NCBI GenBank assembly: GCA_029959085.1
Contig: JARWIR010000002.1
Location: forward strand, 33,443,733 to 33,507,732
Direction: 5' to 3'
Length of the DNA: 64,000 bases
From: Nemophila menziesii
Taxonomy: Eukaryota; Streptophyta; Magnoliopsida; Boraginales; Hydrophyllaceae
The position numbers and the translations under genes are program-made. Below are positions 42,555 to 54,115 of this stretch, piece after piece. How positions within the stretch are numbered: position 1 is the stretch's first letter; each line of letters begins with the position of its first letter. The notes under the pieces were generated by a model. The model saw nothing but the letters and a program-made list of their open reading frames with translations. It was not told the DNA's origin and searched no databases.

Positions 42555-43440
42555 GAAATGACACTTCTCCTAGTTTAAGACCAAATCCGTTTCCTTGCAT
42601 CTGATTAACACTTTCTCCAAGTTATCTAAGCATTTGTCAAAATCATCACCAAACACCGAGAAGTCATCCATAAAAACTTCAAGGAAATTATCAATCATAT
42701 CCCAGAAAATAGCCATCATACATCTCTGAAAGGTAGCAGGTGCATTACACAGCCCAAATGGCATTCTACGATATGCAAAAGTACCAAATGGGCATGTAAA
42801 TGTTGTTTTATGTTGATCTTCTGGAGCCATGTAGATCTGATTATACCCCGAATAGCCATCTAAGAAACAATAATACTCTCTACCAGCCAATTTATCTAAG
42901 ATTTGATCAATGAAGGGTAAGGGAAAATGATCTTTCCTGGTGGCCTTGTTCAATTTCCGGTAATCCATACAAACTCTCCAACCAACAACCGTTCTTGAAA
43001 GAATGGTTTCATTCTAAGCATTTAGAAAAGTTGTGATTCCTCCTTTCTTTGGCACACATTGAATAGGACTCACCCATTCACTACTCGAGATGGGATAGAT
43101 AATCCCTGCGTCTAACAGCTTGATCACTTCCTTCTTTACTACCTCCTTCATAGCGGGCATTAATCTCCTATGACCTTCAACTGAGCGTGCGTTATCATCT
43201 TCAAGTATGATTTTGTGTTGAAAATAGGAGGGACTAATGCCTTTGATGTCAGCAATTGTCCAACCTATCGCCTCTTTGTTATCTCGTAACACACGCAACA
43301 GTTTATCTTCTTGAGGACCTGTTAAATTTGCTGAAACAATAACAGGTAAAGTTTCATTAGTACCTAAATACGCATACCTCATGTGTGCTGGTAATGGCTT
43401 TTCTTCCAATTCCGGAGGAGATTCGATTGAAGGCTTCTTT
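42555..43440 (-). pseudogene. Athila-2 reverse transcriptase
   Basis: Pieces 43409-43014 and 42968-42570. Motifs in order: QCVPKKGGIT, WRVCMDYRKLNKAT, YCFLDGYSGYNQIYMAPED with the first catalytic Asp, MPFGLCNAPATFQRCMM, and FMDDFSVFG with the paired Asp residues. The polymerase site looks complete. Breaks are a TAG at 43016-43014 and the TAG near 42568, plus a frameshift near 43400-43440 at the join with the protease. It would copy element RNA into DNA, primed by Asp tRNA. Confidence 0.9.
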
Positions 43441-44356
43441 TTAGGAACAATCTCCCCTGATTCTCAGAATTAAGAGCTGCCACTGTTTCGGCAAGCTCTT
43501 CCATGAACTCAGGTGCATCGATAGTTAAAGCTGCCTGCAAGATATCATCATAAGTAAATTCATTATATACCTCTTGTGTGGCATGCTCAACTGCATCCAT
43601 TCGAAAGCAATCTTCTTGAGTATCTGGAAACTTCATAGCTCGGAACATATTAAATTTGACCTCCTCGTCTTGGATTCTCATCGTCAATTCACCGTTTCCT
43701 ACATCAATCAATGTACGCCCCGTGGCTAGGAATGGTCTTCCCAAAATAATGGGGACATTCCTATCTGCGTCGTATGCAAGAATAACAAAATCAACGGGAA
43801 ATATTAAAGTACATGCCGTAACGAGGACATCTTCGATTCGGCCTTCCGGATGTGCAAGAGATCGATCTGCCATTTGCAAGACCGTAGAAGTAGGTCTTGC
43901 TTCTCCAATTTTCAGTTTATCAAAGATCGATTTGGGCATAAGATTGATGCTTGCACCCAAATCACATAGTGCCTTACCTTTCTATTCTTCTCTAATTGAT
44001 ATCGGAATTGTGAAACTCCCAGGATCGAGTAAATTTAGAGGTAATTTACTTTGACAGATAGCACTACATTCTTCAGGAAGACCAATCATCTCATTGTCAC
44101 AATACAACCTTTTGTTAGTGAGAGCTCTTTTCAAAAACTTCGTATACTTGGGAATATCTCGGATAGCTTCTAACAAAGGAATGTTAATACTGAGGCCTCT
44201 CACTCTATTGAAAAACTTTTGATAATCGACCATATCACCCTTTTTCTGAACTCGAGATGGAAACGGCGGAGGAGGGCGATTGCTTATAACATCATTTTTC
44301 TTCTCAATCGGCCTTTCTATTTCTTCAATCTCAACATCTTTCTCTTTCTCACCCAC
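43440..44356 (-). pseudogene. Athila-2 protease with upstream linker
   Basis: Linker 44356-43982 (EKEKDVEIEEIERPIEKKND, then PPPFPSRVQKKGDM). The protease follows: LNLLDPGSFTIPISI, then a stop near 43981, then DLGASINLMP..FDKLKIG, VDFVILAYDADRNVPIILGR, PFLATGRTLIDVGNGELTMR and IQDEEVKFNMFRAMKF. It is the full-length partner of the Athila-1 protease. The stop sits just before the active-site loop, so one mutation separates the two halves. Confidence 0.88.
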
Positions 44357-46067
44357 ATCCTTTTCTTTTCTTGGAACTTATTTCTCTTTCATAACTGGAA
44401 AAGGAGGTGGAGGGAGGTTCTTACCACTTCTGAGAGTAACAGCTTTGCAATCATCATGTTGTCTCGGATTTTCTGTGTCAGTAGGGAGTTGCCCTTGTGG
44501 ACGCTGATTAAGTTGTTTTGAAATTTGAGCAAGCTTATTCTCTAATAGTTTAATTTGTGCCTCGGACGCTTGTTGATTTTGAATGGCTTGCGTCTGGAGA
44601 GCAATTAAGTTTTCAACGGTTTTCAGAAGGTTCATCGCACCTTCTTGTGGTTGAGCGGGTAAGGCTTTTTGGTTCATGGTTTCATTATAACTTTCTTGAG
44701 GAGCTTGTCTCTGAACATAGTTTCCTTAATTCTGTCCTCCTTAATAATTGTTATGTGGTCTTGGATTGAAGTTGTTACCTTGGGGACGCGGCTGATATGC
44801 GTATGTAGGATTGGCTGCCCCATTAGGATTGGAATATTGAAACCCAGGGTGGTTTATGTTAGGCTGATATCCATTACCACTCGAGTTAAAGTTTCCTCTG
44901 TTGGAGACAAACATCACGGACTCTTGATTATTCTGACAATTCTCCCAATCGTGATCATTCACACCACAATACTCACATCCATACACTTCTTGTGCAACCT
45001 TTACCTCAGCTCTTTTATTCGAAAAACCCTCTTTCACGGGTAAAGTAAGTTGTCTCAACTGTTGTTCTAATGTGGTTTGTATCTTGTTCTCTAAGGAGTT
45101 GAACTTTTCTTCAATGTCGACATTATTAACCCCTCCTTTAACTGGTGTTCTTACGGTATTCCACCCTACTTCATTATCAACTGTTCTATCCAATATAATT
45201 CTCGCATACGCAGGCTGAACTCGTAAAAACGCACCACCACATAACAAGTCTAAATCTTTGATTTGTGCTCCCCTCAAGACATTTATAGAAAATTTTCAAT
45301 TGCTGTTGTTCTGAAAGGTCATGATTGGGGACTCTTCGTAGACATCTCTAAAATCTCGACCAACTTCTACCCAACGCATCATCATATTCTTGTTTGAAAT
45401 GTGTTAACTCAAGTTGAGCATCTAATCTCATGTTGGACGGATAATATCTGTCGAAAAACGCAGCATGTAACTGCTCCCAATTCGTAATCTTCCCTGGTTC
45501 TTGCGAATCATGCCAATCACTCGCTCCATCTATTAAGAAAAATCTGAATGTAGCATAATACATTTGTTCTCTCTTCACCCCTTGCGTAATGTACGAATCG
45601 CAGATTTGCATAAATTTTTGCACTGCGCGTAGTGGATCTTCTCCGGGCTTGCCACGAAAGTTTCCGAAATTCTGAAATTGAGCTAGCATACCCGACTCTG
45701 GATGGAATCTCGGAACATCGATATCATCTGGGCCAATCCCGGGAGGTGGAGCAAGGAATGGTTCTTGTACTGGACCGGTAAGAAACCATGGGTCGGCTGT
45801 TTGAACTTGAATTGGAGGATTAGGAACGGCAGGTGGAATCAGAGGATTAGGAATTCCTGGAGGCACTAGTGGCTGACCATTTCCGTTTGGTGGAACTCCT
45901 GGGTTCTCTTGGTTCTAAATATTAATATTTTCGATTCTGTTCGCTAATTCTTCTACTTCTCTAGCTTCTTGTTCTTTCCTTCTCTTGTTAGCAAGTCTGA
46001 TTAATGATTCTGGATTATTAAGGATCGGAGGTGATGGCTCAAGATCCTTAAAGAGTCTCCTTCGCAT
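44357..46067 (-). pseudogene. gag: Athila-2 gag
   Basis: Start ATG at 46067 (MRRRLFKDLEPSPP), 18 bp after a CAG acceptor-like site. TAG at 45917-45915 after 50 codons. Capsid part 45866-45348: GNFRGKPGEDPLRAVQKFMQ and AFFDRYYPSNMRLDAQLEL. TAG at about 45350 and a frameshift near 45275 follow. Nucleocapsid part 45277-44741 has an intact zinc knuckle, CEYCGVNDHDWENC (CX2CX4HX4C), then an Asn/Gly/Pro-rich region. The last part (44677-44378) has QISKQLNQRPQGQLPTD and VTLRSGKNLPPPP. Homologous throughout to Athila-1 gag. Confidence 0.88.
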
Positions 46068-46084
46068 ACACCAAACCTAAAAAC

Positions 46085-46099
46085 CTGAAAAAGATGAAC
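46085..46099 (-). promoter_or_regulatory. 3' splice-site-like element before Athila-2 gag
   Basis: Minus strand GTTCATCTTTTTCAG then GTTTTT, just upstream of the gag ATG; counterpart of 26317-26331. Confidence 0.35.
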
Positions 46100-46182
46100 A
46101 AACAAAAAGTGTGAAACTGATAAAAAATAAAAATAAATGCAACTATCACTAAAGGATAAACACCGTGGTCACACGCTACCGT

Positions 46183-46200
46183 CCCCGGCAGCGGTGCCAA
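46183..46200 (-). promoter_or_regulatory. Athila-2 primer binding site (tRNA-Asp type)
   Basis: Minus strand TGGCACCGCTGCCGGGGA, 5-6 bp inside the 5' LTR end; complementary to the Asp tRNA 3' end with two mismatches. Confidence 0.85.
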
Positions 46201-47283
46201 AAACTTGGTGGTCCTTTGTGTGTTCTAAAAATAATGCAATAAGTAAATGAACCACAACCACAAGTGTACGGTTGTCCCAAGTAATAATAGTGATAACAGA
46301 TTCGTTCTCAGGGACGGTTTGGTTAACTACAATGCTTATCAATTAATGAATGGTTGCACTTATGAAAGCAATTAAAAGTTTTAATAGTTGGTTGGTTGGT
46401 TTGTATTAATTCTAAGTATGAAAGACTAATGCGAAAATGTAAATAAATAACTAAACGCAAGTAAATAAAGGTAAGATGCAAGTTTGAGCAGGCAGTACTT
46501 GAGAAACGCAAGGGATCCTCCTAACTCTATTTCATATCATATGTTGTTTAAGGGTCAAATTGGTCAATTGACAATGGTCGGGATTCAAGAGTCTTTGTAC
46601 CCCCGTTAGGGTGGACTACAAAGCTATTCTAGAGTGTCACTAGTCCCGTCAGGGTAAATATGATCCACTTTCGAATGATTAAGCTAAATTACCTCATTGT
46701 CCCTATGATTAACTACGCTCGTCAAAGTCAAATAGTTTATACCTTATATTGAGTAATTAATTCCATACCTAAACCCTCCGTTAGGATGATCCACACGCCA
46801 CATATGTGGAATAGCTTAGGCACTAACACCTGTTCTTAGTTAGCTACTCCAAAAACAGTAAATAATCACAAATTACAGAATAATGTAAAATACCCAATTC
46901 GATTTAATTAATTAAAACCCAAATTCAAACATATGAAATTCAATAGTTTTAGGATTCACCCATTAAGCATTCTCAAGTACTAAAAGGATTCAGCTCATAA
47001 TTAAAGGAAAAACAAAAACTAAATTAAAAGACGAATTCATATTGTTTTACAGAAGGAACTTAAAGAAAAACCTAATTCCGGAATTGAGTTAGCTGTGAGT
47101 TGGAGATATAGACAGTCTCCAGTTCTCTAGCTTTGCTGCTTCCTTGCGTTGACTTCTCTCTGATGTTTTCTTTTGTAAAAAGTGAATTGTGTGAAAAATG
47201 GAAGTCAAAAGCCCCTTTTATACTTATAGATTCGGACTAGGCCTTTAGGTTAGTAATTAAATGAAATCATAAAGGCCCAAGTC

Positions 47284-49427
47284 TTAAACAAAGTTTCGAA
47301 AATAGTAAACTTCTCAAACAAGTTAATGCAACAAACATTGTGTTGATCCCAAAAGAGAAAAAACCGTCGAATGTGAAAAAATTTCGTCCCATATCATGCA
47401 CAAACACTAAATATAAGACATTATCAAGAATTATGAGCAAAAGATTAAAAAAAGTCATGAGCTCAATCATCTCTTTAAACCAAGCTGCTTATATACAAGG
47501 AAGGTATGTTGGCGATAATATTTTAGTAGCACAAGATATAATGCTGGGATATGATAAGAAAAGTAGTATGTCAAATTGCACAATAAATTTAGACCTACAA
47601 AAGGCCTACGATAGTGTAAACTGGGTGTTTTTAATCAATATTCTAAAAGCTCTAAAGTTCCCAGGTAAATTCATTAAATGGATCATTATGTGTGTTTGCA
47701 CACCTACTTATTCGATGTGTGTTAATGGAGAAGCGTGTGGATTTTTTGAGGGAGAGAGAGGGTTGAGACAGGGGGACCCTCTCTCACCCTATCTCTTTGC
47801 TTTATGTATGGAGGTTTTTACATGTTTATTCACTCACTTAGCCAATAAAAGGGAGTTTAAATTCCATCAGAAATGTGAAATAATGAAACTAAATCACATG
47901 ATTTTTGCGGATGATTTACTTGTATTCTTCAAGGCTAATTTAGAATCTGCAAAAATTATCAAGGATGGATTAAATTTATTCTCAAGGCTCTCAGGTCTAC
48001 AAATAAATCATCAGAAGAGCGAAATATATGTAAGTGGAGGCAATGTTGTTATAGAAAGCGAGATTTCTAAGATCCTGAATATCAAGATTGGCAAATTGCC
48101 AGTTAGATATTTAGGGGTCCCACTTCACTCAAAAAAACTTAGTGTTGATGAAGGTAATAAGTTGATTGATAAAATAGTCAACACTATAAATCAATGGACT
48201 TCAAAGCTATTATCATACTCAGGCAGGTTAGAACTTATAAAGAGTATAATAGTGAGTAAAATTCTCCACTGGTGTAAAGTATTCTTGCTCCCAAAGCAAG
48301 TGATTTATAAACTGAACAAACTTATAAGTAGCTTTCTTTGGAAAGGTAACATGAATGGTGCACAAGGAGCCAACATATCATGGGAGAGAGTATGTTGCAG
48401 TAAAGATAGAGGAGGCCTTGGTATACCTAATTTAGAGAAGCTAAATCTTGTTTGTCTTCTATTCACCTTCTGGAGGATGTACTCACAAGAACACAACTTG
48501 TGGAGTATGTGGGTTAAACATAACATTCTAAAAGGGAAGTGTGTATGGAGTTTTGAGGAGAAACAGAGTCACACGTGGATTTGGAAAAAATTAATGAAGG
48601 TAAGAGGCATAGCATATGAGTTCATTACGCATAAAGTGTTTAATGGTAAGGCTACTTACCTCATCTGGGATAGATGGATTGAAGGGCAGAATATGCAACA
48701 AATCTTGGGTATAGAGCTATTAAAAGACAACTTGAATAGTAATAAAACAGTTGATACTTTTTATGGAAAGGTGGAGGTTACCTCCATGTGTGGGTAAATT
48801 CTCCCATATCTAGCTGATATAAGACTTACAAGCAAAGAAGATAGGAAGATATGGAGTGAATCAAACAAGAAAGGGTTTTCATTCAAAAAAACCCTTATCA
48901 AACTCACAAATGACACTGATTCAACAATAGTCAAGTGGTATGAGCTCATTTGGTCAAAAGCTAATATTCCCAGGAGTGTGTTTATTTCTTGGCTCGCTAT
49001 TCAAAACAGACTAAGTACTAAACTTAGAATGATTGAATGGGGAGCTCAAGTTGATCCTTTATGTAGCTTGTGTAAGGCTAATGGTGAAGATAACGTACAC
49101 ATCTTCTTCTTGTGTACCTTCTCTAAAAGGATATAGCAGAAAATACTAAAAATCTGTGATATTGTATGGTTACCAAGTGATTTTGATGATCTCATAGAAA
49201 AATTTCTTGGGTTAACTAGTAAGGAGCAGAAAATGATGGTGAGTCTAATGATTATTTCATACATTTATGTTGTATGGAAGCAGAGAAATGAAATTGATCA
49301 CGGTGGGGTGATTTTGAATGAAGAACAAATATTGGGGCGAATTTGTGAAATGGTAAAGATGAATATTAGTACAAGGTGCTTAAAGAATGCGAAAGTTATA
49401 AAGATGGCTGATAAGTTAGTTAGTTAA
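47284..49427 (+). pseudogene. LINE-2 ORF2 fragment (reverse transcriptase, zf-RVT)
   Basis: The frame is open from the truncation point through 48794, about 500 codons. Motifs: NIVLIPKEKKPSNVKKFRPI, NQAAYIQGRYVGDNIL, INLDLQKAYDSVNW with the first catalytic Asp, GLRQGDPLSPYLFALCMEVF, and HMIFADDLLVFFKA with the intact Ala-Asp-Asp centre. LPVRYLGVPLHSKKL and GGLGIPNLEKLN follow. Stops at 48795-48797 (TAA) and 49134-49136 (TAG) interrupt the same frame. The zf-RVT part (WSKANIPRSVFISWLAIQNR and CSLCKANGEDNVHIFFLC) lies between, and the frame ends at 49427. There is no endonuclease because of truncation, and no RNase H. Confidence 0.93.
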
Positions 49428-49665
49428 CTTTAATTGTAATAGTCTATTGGGCCTTTCTTTTGTAATAGTTTAATATATATTGGGCCGAGTAGATTAAGTC
49501 ATGGTTGTAATGTGTTTTTGTTTCCATTTTTTAAGTTGTAATGTTAATGGGCCTACAAGGTATAATACCCATGCTTGGGCAAATGCTTGTAACCCATTGT
49601 TTTGTAAGGATTTTGAAGTTGAGTTTTAAATGAAAAAGTTTGATTTGATGATAAAAAAAATAAAA
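49428..49665 (+). other. LINE-2 3' UTR and A-rich tail
   Basis: About 210 bp of AT-rich 3' UTR with TGGGCC repeated (49449, 49483), then an interrupted A tail next to the target duplication. Confidence 0.85.
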
Positions 49666-50172
49666 ATAAAGGCCCAAGTCCATTATCTTAGCCCAAAATC
49701 CCGTAACTGCTGCACCACCTTCACTAAAACAGCTCTAGCCGATTCGTTATAACTCCGATTGACCTGAAATCACTTGATAAATTTCCGTAACTCGATAAGG
49801 AACATAATCTCTTTAAAGGGCAGCGGCTAAATTAACTCGTAAGTGCCTCGAAATCAGCAATCTTTGGCCTGTTTCCAGATTTGCAGCTTCAAAATATAAT
49901 TCTTTTCGGGATTTATCTTCAAGGTTTGACTCCATATCACAATTTTTTACTTTCTTCTCGGATTCCTCTTCTAGATAACATTCAAAACCTACAAACTTTT
50001 CACTAAAATACACAATATTACGCGCAAAAGCTTAATAAATAAAAAATGCTAGAAATAAAAGAGGAAATTTGGATTATTGCATATTTAGTCCAAAAGTCTA
50101 TCAAAATAAACGAATAAACACAAAAAATGATGTCTCCCAAAGGCATAAAATTAAACATTTAGGGAGACATCA

Positions 50173-53100
50173 CTATCCAAATAGTAAGATCTTACCGAAT
50201 ACACTCCATGAACCTCATGTAACCAAGAAAGCTTGTCGTGAGAATCCACGTCCCGTCCCAACGTAACACACGTGATTTCAAGTAACTTAGACGGAGAAAG
50301 GAAATGCTGGAAAGATTCCCAATCCCAAGAGCCATCAATTCGCAGATAATCAACAATTCTCTTTGACTTATCCTCACTAGTAATTTCCCCTATAACATTG
50401 TCAATTAATGGAGATTCTCCTATCCAACAATCCAACCAAAAAGCCACATCATTACCATTACTTACGAGCCAATCGGGATCCCCGTCTAACTATGGCAATA
50501 CCTTTCCCGATGGCTCTCTACACATCTGAGAGTCACTTTGTTTTACCACATATTGGAGAGGCGTTTTCTTGAAGTACTTTTCACGCATTAGAAGTGGCCA
50601 CAATATTTCTTCATTATGAATTAAACTCCACCCTAACTTTCGCAGAAGAGATCTGTTCATGTCCTCGGCTAGGTGAAACCCAAGTCCCCCTAACTTCTTC
50701 AGTTTGCATATGTCTTTCAATGCCACCCAATTAATATGCATCCGACCCTCTGAAAAATCCAAAATGAACTCTCTCTGAATCCTATTTATTTCATCGCATA
50801 CATATACCGACAATTTCTTGATTTTCATTATATACATTAGTGCGACGCTAAGAACTGACTGAGCTAATGTTATGTGCCCCGCTAGTGACAATGTATTGCA
50901 TTTCCACTTTACTAAATTTCCTCACAAGCTATTAATAAGATCCCTGAAAAAGGCTTTCGGTCTTCTGCTTGACAATATGCTGACACCAAGGTACTTTCCA
51001 ATCCCCTCGCTCCTTTGAAACCCACTCCGCAATGTAATAGCTTCTTCTACCACCTCATCCACATTTCTTGAAAAATATATGATTGATTTATACTTGCTTA
51101 TCGTCTGACTCGCATCTCGGCAAAAAGAGTTCTGAGTCTTCTGCAACAACACAAAATTTTCAATGGAAGCCTCTGCAAATAAAATTAAATCACCAACAAA
51201 AAATATATGAGATATAGGGAACCCCCCTGAGTTAAGTCGGATAGGATTCCATGCCCGCTTCTCCACTAGACCCTGAATAAGTAATGAAAAATGTTCCATA
51301 CAAAAGACAAACAAGTAAGGTGAGATAGGGTCGCCTTGACAAATCCCTCGTTTGGCTTTTATTGAAGGCAAGGGTGAACCCCTCCAAAGGACATGCAATC
51401 GGTGTCCTCCAACCCCGACATAATAACCAATATCCACATTGAGGGCACCCCAAGTAGCTCTAGCGAATCCTTTTATAAACTCCACCTTAATTTGTCATAA
51501 GCCTTAGCCAAGTCTACTTTTACTGCCATAAAACTCCTCTTCCATTTTGCATTCCGCATAGCAAAATCGACCTCACTAACAAGCACCACATTATCAATAG
51601 TCGATCAGTGCAGGAGGAAACTACTCTGAAAAGGACCAATGTACTTCTCCAAATTTGGTCACATCCTTTTTACTAAGACCTTCATAAAATCTTGTAACAC
51701 ACATTAATCAAGCTGGTAGGACGAAATTGCAATATATATTCCAGATTTCCCAGCTTAGAGATGAGATGAATAAGCGTGCCAAGGACTTCTTTCGGAAATC
51801 TACCCATCACTAAAGCCTGCCTGATCATCCCACAAACTGAAGGACCCACTATATCCCAACATTTCTGGTAGAAACCCGTTGTCATAACAACCGTACAAGG
51901 AGCTTTATGCGGCAACATCTGAAACACTTCCAATCGAATCTCCTCATCCAACACTTCCCCTCCTAGTACTTGTATCTCATCCGACTCGAGTGTCTTGAGT
52001 CGTGGGAGCTCAAAGACCCTCGGGGAGGCTTCCTCCAGCGCAAACAACTCCTCGAAAAAATCCATAACCCATACCTTCTCGATCTCCGTATCTACAATCC
52101 AAGCTTCACTATCATCTTTTAATTCACGTAAAATCTGTCTTCTCTCTCTCGACCTGAGCGGCGTATTGGTAATATCTCGTGTTTCTTTCCCCAGAGTGAA
52201 CCATTCCGTCCTTGCCCTTTCGAACCAGAAAATCTCCTCCTTCTCAAGAAGTCTATCATACTCCCCTACCAACCGCTTCCCTAACTCGATTAAGGATGAA
52301 TTATAGGATTGCTGAATAGACTTTTGAATACCAGTAATTCTCCCTAGCACCCTTTCCATTTTCTGAAATATATCACTAAAAACCTTGAATTTCCAAATCT
52401 CTAGATTTTGCCTCATAACATAAATATTCTCCTCAAAGGCCCTCCTATCCTTACTCCAATTCTTTTCTACCACCTCTTTAAACCCCTCATGATGACACCA
52501 TGCGGCCTCAAAACGGAACTGATTCTTTTCCCACATTTGAACGTGAATGTGAAGTTAAGGTAATAACTACGGGTAAATGATCCGAATGCACCCTTGGAAG
52601 GTGAGAAACTTTAGATGCTCTGAAGATCTCCAACCATAAGCGATTCTCATAGGCTCTATCTAACCTTTTCAATATACGTATCCCAGATCTCCATGAATCA
52701 CTCCATATGAATCTAGGTCCCTCGAATCCCATATCTTCCAACCCACATTGATCCCTCCATCTATCAAAATTTACCATAGTACGATTCATACCCTCTCATC
52801 CTCCTAACTGATCCTCCGGAACCCTTATCTGATTAAAATCTCCTACCACCAACCACGGCTTCGTTATCTGTTCAAAAGCTGCCTCCAGTGAGTACCATAT
52901 TGAGTCTCTTATCCAGCTCCTTGTACTAGCCTACACTGCAGATAAGATCTAAGAAACACATGAGGTTTTTGAGATTTGTAAATTAATTACCTGTCTACTA
53001 GCCGATAAAATCTGGATCGAAAGGTCGGTTTGATTCCAAAGCACCCATATTCATCCGGAGAAACCAATCCCCTCCACTCGGATAGATTTATCCATCCGGA

Positions 53101-53309
53101 GAGGACTTAATTATACTCGTTGCCTCATCTCCGGAAGCTCTGGTCTCAACAACAATGGCAAGAAGAAGTTTGTGTCACTCATTGAGATCCCTAAAAGCGC
53201 ACCTGAAACTGTCACTATTAGCCCCTCTACAATTCCAAAATAAAAGGTTAACCTGGCGATTAGCTATAGACCAATTGCCCCCAAGCTGACTATTAGTTGT
53301 ATTATTCAT
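50173..53309 (-). pseudogene. LINE-1 ORF2, N-terminal and central part (endonuclease, reverse transcriptase)
   Basis: From an ATG at 53309: VNLLFWNCRGANSDSFRCAF and VVETRASG, the start of an APE-type endonuclease that nicks target DNA. Its end has FEGPRFIWSDSWRSG, LDRAYENRLW and HLPRVHSDHLPVVITL with the Ser-Asp-His site. The reverse transcriptase follows (52536-50922): GFYQKCWDIVGPSVC, GICQGDPISPYLFVFCMEHF, and HIFFVGDLILFAEA. The last should read FADD; Ala-Asp has become Val-Gly, which destroys the catalytic pair. The C-terminal part has KLKKLGGLGFHLAEDMNRSL. Many stops and shifts occur, notably at 52800-53170. It continues at 35201. Confidence 0.88.
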
Positions 53310-54115
53310 TAAAAAATAAATAAATAGAGAAATAAAAAAATTAGGAACAAGAACAAAGAGTAAGAGATGCAAAACCAGAACGCTAGTTATCGGAGAGAAC
53401 CGTGCGCTCCTCTGACTCCTCACGATCTGTACGAGCTGTCTCTAAACTCTTTGTCATAATTACATCCCTCCCTGATTCGAGTTTCTAAGCATTTTCCGAA
53501 CACCCTTCAGGTTCTTTGTCCGCCACCATAGATCCCGACACGACTGGGACCATGACAAGACCTCTTACTGTGGTCCCCGGGTCATGAATAGTACCGCTAA
53601 AATCTGGTAGGCCCACAACCTGTTGCTGGTGCGTCTCGCCTGGTTCTTTAACGGTGTGACTCGAGCTGTTGGGATCATTCAATGGGATGTCATTAATTGC
53701 TTTTGAACTACCCAAGCGAAGTTCTATAGAACCCTTCTCGCCTTCCAACACAGATTCTTCTCCCATACTTTCTTTATTTGCAAAAAAGTCCCTGCTCCTA
53801 TTAACATCCACAATACCCGAACTCACCTGCTCAACATCACCCATCGCAGGTTCTATCCCCCTATTACTCGCACTTACTAAATCAACTCTCTCAAACTCAC
53901 ATGATGCTCATCTCTCTGACCCCCATTACGCCCCCCATTCTCACCACCTCGCACCACTTTGCCCCTCTCCTGAACCCCTGATGCACCCTTCTGTTTTTGA
54001 TTCTTTGTTTTTCGTTTCAGAGACGGACCACTAAATCGCCATCAACAATCTTTTTCTTGTTCATATTGAAGAAACCCCCCGTTAAACTACTTGAAATTGC
54101 ATCTATTACCACGTG
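53310..54115 (-). other. LINE-1 ORF1 tail and ORF1-ORF2 junction
   Basis: Holds a Ser/Gly/Glu-rich frame (53844-53485, with SNKAINDIPLNDPN-like composition) that is probably the variable tail of ORF1. Conserved motifs are absent. The 53669-54034 and 53997-54362 plus-strand frames are shadows. Confidence 0.5.

Larger units (their letters stand above)
47284..49665 (+). mobile_element. LINE-2, 5'-truncated L1-type LINE
   Basis: Flanked by a perfect 15-bp duplication ATAAAGGCCCAAGTC (47269-47283 and 49666-49680). It ends in an A-rich tail, GATAAAAAAAATAAAA. The 5' end starts in the middle of the reverse transcriptase, which is the usual truncation. Its orientation is opposite to LINE-1, and the protein differs enough to be another family. 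It is the youngest insertion that the nesting shows on this side. Confidence 0.95.
35202..50172 (-). mobile_element. Athila-2, near-complete Athila-like element
   Basis: LTRs are at 35202-36772 (3') and 46206-50172 (5', containing LINE-2). Between them in minus order: primer site, gag, protease, reverse transcriptase, RNase H, integrase, palindrome block, env-like ORF, 3' non-coding region and polypurine tract. Flanking 5-mers CTATA and CTATC match at 4 of 5. It interrupts ORF2 of LINE-1. The gag-pol frame has several single stops and frameshifts, but all domains are present and alignable. The two LTRs are very similar, so it is among the younger elements here. Confidence 0.95.
46206..50172 (-). 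repeat. Athila-2 5' LTR, split by LINE-2
   Basis: LTR parts 46206-47283 and 49681-50172 join to 1570 bp, matching the 3' LTR. LINE-2 with its 15-bp duplication accounts for the rest. The end inverted repeat is at about 50129-50172. Confidence 0.95.

Noticed and set aside
43656..44054. A 132-codon plus-strand frame
   Set aside because: Antisense shadow of the Athila-2 protease.
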